From positions 434,001 to 498,000 of the forward strand of contig NZ_CP058554.1 in assembly GCF_014109725.1 (NCBI RefSeq): a stretch of DNA of 64,000 bases, given 5' to 3'. A program made the position numbers and the translations under genes. Below are positions 58,642 through 64,000 of the stretch, in pieces. The notes under the pieces are model-generated. The model had not been told where the DNA came from, ran no database searches, and saw only the letters and a program-made list of their open reading frames with translations. Source of the stretch: Comamonas piscis (GTDB lineage: Bacteria > Pseudomonadota > Gammaproteobacteria > Burkholderiales > Burkholderiaceae_C). How positions within the stretch are numbered: position 1 is the stretch's first letter; every line of letters starts with the position of its first letter.

Positions 58642-60617
58642 GCAGTGGTTACCTCTTGTGCGGTGTTGAAGCCTTTAAAGCCGCCCTTTTTCAAATGCAC
58701 CATTAGCAAGGAGATGGCAGCGGGCGTGACGCCGGAAATGCGCGATGCCTGGCCCAGGGTTTCAGGGCGGTGGGTTTGCAGCTTTTGGCGCACTTCAAAC
58801 GACAAGGCAATCACCTGCATATAGTCCAGTTCGGCGGGCAGGCGCAGTTTCTCGTAATGCGCTGCGCGCTCCACTTCGTCCTTCTGGCGGTCGATGTAGC
58901 CAGAGTACTTGGCACCCACCTCGACCTGCTCCACGACCGACTCACTCAAACCACCCAGTGTTTCACGTGAAACATCGCTGGATTGGTAGGCGCCTTCGTT
59001 CATGCTCATCAAGGTGGCGTAGTCCACACCTGGCCGGCGCAGCAGATCGAACAGGTTGTACTCGCGCTCCATGGCCTTGCCCAGAACACGCTCTGCTTCT
59101 TGTGCAGTGACGATGCGTGGGTTCACCCAGGTGGCCTTGAGGCGCTCTGTTTCACGTGAAACAGCATCGCGCTTGCGGCTGAAGGCATCCCAGCGTGCAT
59201 CGTCCACCAAGCCAAATTTGCGGCCCTCTTCGGTCAGGCGCATATCGGCATTGTCTTCGCGCAGCTGCAGGCGGAACTCTGCCCGGCTGGTGAACATGCG
59301 GTAGGGCTCGGTCACGCCCTTGGTGATCAGGTCATCGACCAGAACACCGAGGTAGGCTTCATCGCGGCGCGGCGTCCAAGGGCCTTCGCCCCGGCACTGC
59401 AATGCCGCGTTCATGCCGGCAAACAGGCCCTGCGCTGCCGCCTCTTCATAACCGGTCGTGCCATTGATCTGGCCGGCAAAGAACAGGCCTTGGATCTGCT
59501 TGGTCTCAAAGCTGTTCTTCAGCGAGCGCGGGTCAAAGTAGTCGTACTCGATCGCATAGCCGGGACGCAGAATGTGCGCATTCTCCATGCCCTTCATGCT
59601 GCGCACCAGGTCGTACTGCACATCAAACGGCAGGCTGGTCGAGATTCCGTTGGGGTAGTACTCGTGGGTGGTCAGGCCTTCGGGCTCCAGAAAGATCTGG
59701 TGGCTTTCCTTGTCGGCAAAGCGGTTGATCTTGTCTTCCACGCTAGGGCAGTAGCGCGGACCTACCCCTTCGATCTTGCCGGTGAACATGGGGCTGCGGT
59801 CAAAGCCGCTGCGGATGATCTCGTGCGTGCGGGCATTGGTGTGGGTGATGTAGCAAGGCATCTGCGCCGGGTGCATCTCCGCATTACCCATGAAGCTGAA
59901 CACCGGCAACTGGCCTTCGTTGACGCCACCAGGCATGCCATCGCCAGGCTGGGTTTCACATTGGCTGAAGTCGATCGAGCGGCCATCGATACGCGGTGGT
60001 GTACCGGTCTTCAAACGGCCCTGGGGTAGCTTCAACTCCTTCAAGCGCGCCGACAGGCTGACCGCTGGCGGATCGCCAGCGCGGCCGGCGGCATAGTGGT
60101 TCAGCCCGACGTGGATCTTGCCATCCAGGAATGTGCCCGCCGTCAGCACGACGGTGCGGCTGCGAAAACGGATACCCACCTGTGTCACGGCGCCGACCAC
60201 GCGGTCGCCCTCCACCATCAGGTCGTCGACCGCTTGCTGGAACAGCCAGAGGTTGGGCTGGTTCTCCAGCATCTCGCGGATCGCTGCCTTGTACAGGATG
60301 CGATCGGCCTGGGCACGGGTGGCACGCACCGCCGGGCCCTTGGAGCTGTTGAGGATGCGAAACTGGATGCCGCCCTTGTCGGTGGCCAGCGCCATGGCGC
60401 CGCCCAGCGCATCTACCTCTTTGACCAGGTGGCCTTTGCCGATGCCACCAATGCTGGGGTTGCAGCTCATCTGACCCAGGGTTTCGATGTTGTGGGTCAG
60501 CAGCAGCGTCTTGCTGCCCATGCGTGCAGCGGCCAGCGCTGCTTCGGTGCCGGCATGGCCGCCACCGACAACGATGACGTCAAATTCTTGCGGATAGGTA
60601 TAGGGGGTTTGGCTCAT
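58638..60617 (-). CDS. mnmG: tRNA uridine 5-carboxymethylaminomethyl modification enzyme MnmG (GidA)
   Basis: 659 residues. The FAD motif VIVVGGGHAGTEAALAAARMG is at residues 13-33, with CNPSIGGIGKGHLVKEVDALGG near 55, RPGYAIEYDYFDPRSL near 355 and GQINGTTGYEEAAAQGL near 385. With MnmE it modifies the wobble uridine of several tRNAs. The start ATG follows CGAGG; a frame 8 codons longer is unsupported. Two perfect parS sites lie inside the gene and are read as Val-Ser-Arg-Glu-Thr on the coding strand. Confidence 0.95.
   Translation of the reverse strand: MSQTPYTYPQEFDVIVVGGGHAGTEAALAAARMGSKTLLLTHNIETLGQMSCNPSIGGIGKGHLVKEVDALGGAMALATDKGGIQFRILNSSKGPAVRATRAQADRILYKAAIREMLENQPNLWLFQQAVDDLMVEGDRVVGAVTQVGIRFRSRTVVLTAGTFLDGKIHVGLNHYAAGRAGDPPAVSLSARLKELKLPQGRLKTGTPPRIDGRSIDFSQCETQPGDGMPGGVNEGQLPVFSFMGNAEMHPAQMPCYITHTNARTHEIIRSGFDRSPMFTGKIEGVGPRYCPSVEDKINRFADKESHQIFLEPEGLTTHEYYPNGISTSLPFDVQYDLVRSMKGMENAHILRPGYAIEYDYFDPRSLKNSFETKQIQGLFFAGQINGTTGYEEAAAQGLFAGMNAALQCRGEGPWTPRRDEAYLGVLVDDLITKGVTEPYRMFTSRAEFRLQLREDNADMRLTEEGRKFGLVDDARWDAFSRKRDAVSRETERLKATWVNPRIVTAQEAERVLGKAMEREYNLFDLLRRPGVDYATLMSMNEGAYQSSDVSRETLGGLSESVVEQVEVGAKYSGYIDRQKDEVERAAHYEKLRLPAELDYMQVIALSFEVRQKLQTHRPETLGQASRISGVTPAAISLLMVHLKKGGFKGFNTAQEVTTA
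58959..58974. other. parS: parS site 1 (inside mnmG)
   Basis: TGTTTCACGTGAAACA, a perfect 16-bp palindrome identical to the canonical ParB-binding site. It lies in the mnmG coding sequence, where it encodes VSRET of DVSRETLGG. Confidence 0.95.
59148..59163. other. parS: parS site 2 (inside mnmG)
   Basis: A second exact TGTTTCACGTGAAACA, 189 bp from site 1, again encoding VSRET (in AVSRETERL of MnmG). Confidence 0.95.
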
Positions 60618-60838
60618 GGGGCCTCGTTCCAGGGCTCGCAAAGCATGCGCCTTGCAATCAGTCAGCCCTTCTGCAGCCCTTGGGCAGAAATGGCGAATAG
60701 TCGGTTTTGCCCGCTATTTTAATGACTGGGGGGTTTACACGCCGGCAGCCGTGTTATTGGGCCGCATCCACCCCTGCTGCAAAGCCTTGTCAAAAGGGAT
60801 AGCATGGTTCGGCTTAAACCCTTATCGGAGATTTGTCG

Positions 60839-61441
60839 ATGAAGCTGTATTTCTCTCCTGGCGCCTGTTCGCTGTCGCCCCATATCGCGCTGCTGGAAGC
60901 CGGCCTGCCCTTCACCTTGGAGATGGCCAGCACCAAGACCCACCAGCTCAAGGACGGTACCGACTTCTACACCATCAACCCGCTGGGCTACGTGCCCGTG
61001 CTGGAGCTGGACAACGGCCAGCGCCTGCGCGAAGGCCTTGCCATCGTGCAGTACATCGCCGACCAGGCGCCCGCCTCCAAATTGGCCCCTGCCAACGGCA
61101 CCTTTGAGCGCTACCAGCTGCAAGAGTGGCTGGGCTTTATCGGCACCGAGATCCACAAGGGTTTCTCTCCGCTGTTCAACCCCAACATGCCTGACACCGT
61201 CAAGGACATGTCCCGCGTGCAAGTGCTCAAGCGCCTCACCTATGTCGATGCACAGCTGGCCGGCAAGGAATTCCTGATGGGCTCGGATTTCACGGTGGCC
61301 GACGCCTACCTGTTCACGGTCTGCGGCTGGAGCAAGTTTGTTGGTGTCGATATCAGCGGCCTGCAAAACCTGGCCAGCTTCCTGCAAAAGGTCGGTGCCC
61401 GTCCTTCGGTGCAGAAGGCGATTGCGGACGAAAAGCAGTAA
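60839..61441 (+). CDS. gstA: Glutathione S-transferase (beta class, GstA-like)
   Basis: 200 residues. The N-terminal thioredoxin fold has MKLYFSPGACSLSPHIALLEAGLPFTLE with the beta-class Cys10, and NPLGYVPVLELDNG near 50 with the cis-Pro. The C-terminal helical domain has FLMGSDFTVADAYLFTVCGWSKF near 150-172. It conjugates or reduces electrophiles with glutathione in the cytoplasm. The start is the ATG with GGAG upstream. It is divergent from mnmG. Confidence 0.92.
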   Translation: MKLYFSPGACSLSPHIALLEAGLPFTLEMASTKTHQLKDGTDFYTINPLGYVPVLELDNGQRLREGLAIVQYIADQAPASKLAPANGTFERYQLQEWLGFIGTEIHKGFSPLFNPNMPDTVKDMSRVQVLKRLTYVDAQLAGKEFLMGSDFTVADAYLFTVCGWSKFVGVDISGLQNLASFLQKVGARPSVQKAIADEKQ

Positions 61442-61466
61442 ACACAGCACAGCGGCTGCCCTGCCA

Positions 61467-61482
61467 TGTTTCACGTGAAACA
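61467..61482. other. parS: parS site 3 (intergenic)
   Basis: A third exact TGTTTCACGTGAAACA, 26 bp after the gstA stop codon and outside any gene. Confidence 0.95.
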
Positions 61483-61536
61483 TCACAGGGCATGCCCACT
61501 GCCCGATGGTCTGGTCTTGGCAGCAAAGACCCTGCG

Positions 61537-61568
61537 CTTGACCTTCACACCGTGTCAGCTTTCAAGAT
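61537..61568 (+). promoter_or_regulatory. MerR/CueR-type promoter of the copper chaperone gene
   Basis: CTTGACCTTC... to ...TTTCAAGAT: a -35-like TTGACC (61538-61543) and a -10-like CAAGAT (61563-61568) separated by 19 bp, the over-long spacing typical of MerR-family activated promoters. CTTGA and TCAAG form an inverted repeat at its ends. It lies 30 bp before the chaperone ATG. Confidence 0.5.
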
Positions 61569-61599
61569 CAGGCCATCAACCACCGAAAAGGAAACCCTC

Positions 61600-61794
61600 A
61601 TGCAAAACACCTTCCAAGTCCAGGGCATGACCTGCGGCCACTGCGAGCGTGCCGTCACCCAGGCGGTGCAGCAGCTTGATGCCCAGGCCACCGTGCAGAT
61701 TGACCGTGCCCACGGCAAGGTGGTGGTCGACTCCAGCCAGCCGGCTGACAAGATCGCGGCGGCCATCGCGGCCGAAGGCTACCAGGTCCAGTAA
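61600..61794 (+). CDS. Heavy-metal-associated (CopZ-like) copper chaperone
   Basis: 64 residues, a single HMA domain. The metal-binding GMTCGHCERAVTQAVQ (Cys12 and Cys15) is followed by the usual pattern ending AAIAAEGYQVQ. It carries Cu(I) in the cytoplasm. The cueR-like gene starts 2 bp after its stop. No copper ATPase gene is in this window. Confidence 0.9.
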   Translation: MQNTFQVQGMTCGHCERAVTQAVQQLDAQATVQIDRAHGKVVVDSSQPADKIAAAIAAEGYQVQ

Positions 61795-61796
61795 GC

Positions 61797-62273
61797 ATGG
61801 CCAGCCCGTCACGCAAGCCTGCGGCTGAGCGGTCCACCGCCTGGCCGGTGTCCATCAGCAAAGCAGCCCAGCTGGCGGGTATCTCTGCACGCATGGCGCG
61901 CCATTACGAGTCGCTCAACCTGCTGCCCCATGTCCACCGTACCGACAGTGGCTACCGGCTGTATACCGAGTCGGACGTGCACACCCTCTCCTTCATCCGC
62001 CGCAGCCGCGATCTGGGCTTCTCGATGGAGGAAATCGACACGCTCCTCAGCCTTTGGCACGACAAGCAACGTGCGAGCAGCTCGGTCAAGGAGATTGCGC
62101 AAAAGCATATCGAGACCTTGCGCGAGCGCATTGCCGCGATGAAGGCCATGGAGCGCTCTCTGCAGGCGCTGGTACACAGCTGCCATGGCGACCAGCGCCC
62201 GGACTGCCCGATTCTGGACAGCCTGTCGGACCCTGCGGCCGAGCCCGATACCGCCGGCTGCTGCAAACACTGA
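61797..62273 (+). CDS. cueR: MerR family copper-responsive regulator (CueR-like)
   Basis: 158 residues. The helix-turn-helix begins at VSISKAAQLAGISARMARHYESLNLLP near 18-44, with the usual RTDSGYRLYTESDV. The metal loop CHGDQRPDC has two cysteines seven residues apart, as in Cu(I)/Ag(I)/Au(I) sensors. It ends CCKH, an extra thiol cluster. The N-terminus carries about 17 residues before the fold, so a shorter start is possible. It is coupled to the chaperone gene and likely activates it through the 19-bp-spaced promoter. Confidence 0.85.
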   Translation: MASPSRKPAAERSTAWPVSISKAAQLAGISARMARHYESLNLLPHVHRTDSGYRLYTESDVHTLSFIRRSRDLGFSMEEIDTLLSLWHDKQRASSSVKEIAQKHIETLRERIAAMKAMERSLQALVHSCHGDQRPDCPILDSLSDPAAEPDTAGCCKH

Positions 62274-62298
62274 ACCGTTGCCGGACAGGCCCGGCCAT

Positions 62299-62326
62299 GA
62301 AAAAACGCGCTCCGTGGAGCGCGTTG
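62299..62326. terminator. Terminator between cueR and rdgC
   Basis: ACGCGCTCC-GT-GGAGCGCGT, a 9-bp perfect stem with an A run before it. On the minus strand it ends in T6, serving rdgC; it may also stop cueR. Confidence 0.85.
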
Positions 62327-62348
62327 TCGTTGCTGACGTGCCTGAGGA

Positions 62349-63428
62349 TCAGAACGGGCTGGAATCCGGATCGTTGTCCACCGGTGCCGATTTGGGCCCG
62401 GTCTGCATGCCTCCGGGCTTGCCAGACGCATGGAAAGGCTGACCCACTGCCGTACCCTGGCTGGTCGGCTTGATGGGCGCTACAGCCCCTTCCCGGGCCG
62501 CTGCAGTGGGTTTGTCGCCCCGGTCAGGCAGTTGACCCAGCTCGGTACGGCCTTCGCCGCCCAGCGCCTGGATCAGGTCCGGAATCAGCTGGCTGAACTC
62601 ACCGGTCGCAATGGCCACATCGGCGTCGAAGCCGCCGTCTTCACTGGCACCTTCCATCACCACATCCAGCAGCGACACCTTTTTGAGCTGCAGGCCCTCG
62701 GTCAGCACAAAGCTGACCCGGTCATCCCAGGTCAGTGCCAGCTTGGTGGGCAGCTTGCCCTGGTCGATATGTTCGCGGATCTCGTCGATGCCCAGCGGGT
62801 GGCGGGCATAGCGCACCACGGCCTTGGACTCGTCAGCGCTTTTAAGCTCGCACTCCTGGTCAATGCTGAAGCCTGCCGGCGCATCGTAGCTGTGCAGCCA
62901 GGCGGACATCGCCCCTTGCGGGCTGTTCTGGGTGTCGATCAGCGCCACGGCAAATCCGGGCGATGCCTCCACCAGCATGGTGATCACCTCATCGGCACGG
63001 CCCTGGCTGCTGGTGTCCAGTACCAAGAGGCGCGCCTGCGGATCGAGCCAGATCCACAGCCCGCCCTGCTTGGTAAAGGCCATCGGCAGCAAATCCAGCT
63101 TGCACTCGTCCTTGAGCTCCTGCTTTTCCTTCTTGCCCGGCTTGCGGCCTTCCTGGGCTTCAATATGGGCCAGCTTTTCATCGACCTTGCGGTTGAGCAC
63201 GCTGGCCGGCAGCATCTTGCTCTCGCTCATCAGGCGCAGGATCCATTGGCCGCCGACGGATTCCACCATCGCGCCGTGCTCTTCACCGCGGGGCGGCACC
63301 CAACCGGTGGACTTTTCCTGGGTAGCACCGCATTGCTCAAACTGCTGCTTGGCCAAGGCCGCATCCAGCGCGACCAGGTCGGGCTGCCAGGCTTCGGAGA
63401 TGCGGTAAAAAATCATGTTCTTGAACAT
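62349..63428 (-). CDS. rdgC: Recombination-associated protein RdgC
   Basis: 359 residues, against about 300 in E. coli. MFKNMIFYRIS at the start, GWVPPRGEEHGAMVES near 42, RKVDEKLAHIEAQEGRKPGKKEKQELKDE (pattern near 80-108) and TWDDRVSFVLTEGLQLKKV near 235 are conserved. RdgC forms rings on double-stranded DNA and limits RecA access. The extra 50-60 C-terminal residues are Pro/Gly/Ala-rich (PTSQGTAVGQPFHASGKPGG) and end in an acidic DNDPDSSPF. AAAGGA precedes the ATG. Confidence 0.92.
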   Translation of the reverse strand: MFKNMIFYRISEAWQPDLVALDAALAKQQFEQCGATQEKSTGWVPPRGEEHGAMVESVGGQWILRLMSESKMLPASVLNRKVDEKLAHIEAQEGRKPGKKEKQELKDECKLDLLPMAFTKQGGLWIWLDPQARLLVLDTSSQGRADEVITMLVEASPGFAVALIDTQNSPQGAMSAWLHSYDAPAGFSIDQECELKSADESKAVVRYARHPLGIDEIREHIDQGKLPTKLALTWDDRVSFVLTEGLQLKKVSLLDVVMEGASEDGGFDADVAIATGEFSQLIPDLIQALGGEGRTELGQLPDRGDKPTAAAREGAVAPIKPTSQGTAVGQPFHASGKPGGMQTGPKSAPVDNDPDSSPF

Positions 63429-63708
63429 GCCATTCCTTTGTTCTGGAAGCTGCTGCCAAGGGCGAGCAAGCTTTAAAAAAACACAAAGCGGCCAGGGTGC
63501 GCCGCAATGATCTGCCGTCCATTGTGCCGCGAATCGGGAGCGCCCATGGGCAGTGCGGCGGGCATAACCGCCCGGCTGCAGCCAGCGGCATCCACTACCA
63601 AAATTGGTAAATCTTTACACAGCCATACCGGCCCGTGACGGCGCTATTACATGGCAGGCGGACACTGCAGTCATCGCATAAGACATCACAACCCGGAAAG
63701 GAAACACC

Positions 63709-64000
63709 ATGTCTCTCTTGCAACGCAGCGCCATCGTGACCGCCATGCTGGCCGGCCTGACAGTCTCCAGCTTCGCCCAAACTCCCGCACCCGGTGCACC
63801 CATGGCAGCCCCGGCCGCGCAAAGCGCACCAGCCCCCGCCAAAAAGGCCCATGGCCCTGAAGCGCGCGAGGCCCGCATGGCCAAGCGCATGCAGGCACTC
63901 AAGGCCTCGCTCAAGCTCAATGCCAGCCAGGAAGCCGGTTGGGCCAGCTATATGGCTGCGGTCAAACCCCAGCGCCCGGCACCCGGTGACCGCCCTGAAT
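63709..64000 (+). CDS. LTXXQ/Spy-like periplasmic protein (3' truncated)
   Basis: The first 97 residues only; the gene runs off the window. A signal peptide (SAIVTAMLAGLTVSSFAQ) is followed by a Pro/Ala-rich spacer and then EAREARMAKRMQALKASLKLNASQEAGWASYMAAVK. The LKLNASQEAGW pattern is that of the Spy/CpxP-like LTXXQ family of periplasmic chaperones and metal or envelope-stress proteins. GGAAAGGAAAC precedes the ATG. The 280 bp upstream, between this gene and rdgC, hold no gene that I can support. Confidence 0.75.
   Translation, partial: MSLLQRSAIVTAMLAGLTVSSFAQTPAPGAPMAAPAAQSAPAPAKKAHGPEAREARMAKRMQALKASLKLNASQEAGWASYMAAVKPQRPAPGDRPE

Overview
The window is a gene-dense, high-GC bacterial chromosome segment. 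Everything I recognise fits a Betaproteobacterium of the Comamonadaceae, most like Comamonas or Delftia. The evidence for this is a split methionine synthase (a stand-alone homocysteine-methyltransferase module), the mnmG-rsmG-lysE-parA-parB block, many LysR, AraC and GntR regulators, ACS- and FSR-type MFS carriers, and an AcoR-type activator. I see no rRNA, tRNA, CRISPR array, prophage or insertion sequence. The first gene (NCS2 permease) and the last (LTXXQ/Spy-like protein) are cut by the window ends.

Layout. 1-9.4 kb: end of a uracil permease, an acetate/succinate CoA-transferase, an ACS-family MFS carrier, a YihY membrane protein, then a flavin monooxygenase divergent from an AcoR-like activator, with a clear sigma-54 promoter and enhancer-like palindromes between them. 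9.4-13.1 kb: a small accessory patch of lower GC with an AbiEi/AbiEii type IV toxin-antitoxin pair behind a near-perfect operator, plus hypothetical proteins. 13.1-20.8 kb: a complete pyroglutamate (5-oxoproline) operon. It holds DUF969 and DUF979 permease subunits, pyroglutamyl peptidase, PxpA, fused PxpB-PxpC and a biotin carboxylase-BCCP protein, divergent from a GntR regulator. 21-42.8 kb: ordinary metabolic genes, including aldehyde dehydrogenase, metH1, recQ, fetAB, aidB, sdaA, a D-amino-acid dehydrogenase divergent from an amino-acid binding protein, a cobalamin adenosyltransferase and an FAD-linked oxidase.

42.8-54.6 kb is the most unusual region. An operon in the order hfaA-hfaB-hfaD, resembling the Caulobacter holdfast-anchor genes, encodes a small secreted N/Q/S-rich protein, a CsgG-family lipoprotein and a 1000-residue secreted protein built of 14 repeats of about 70 residues. 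It lies back to back with a NarL-type response regulator, an orphan periplasmic binding protein and a hybrid histidine kinase. Beyond these lies a second CsgG/HfaB-like lipoprotein with a peptidoglycan-binding domain. I read this as a surface-polymer secretion system with its own sensory module.

54.7-64 kb: the chromosome-partition region (parB, a small hydrolase, parA, lysE, rsmG, mnmG) with three perfect 16-bp parS sites, two of them inside the mnmG coding sequence. It is followed by gstA, a copper chaperone/CueR pair, rdgC and the truncated Spy-like gene.
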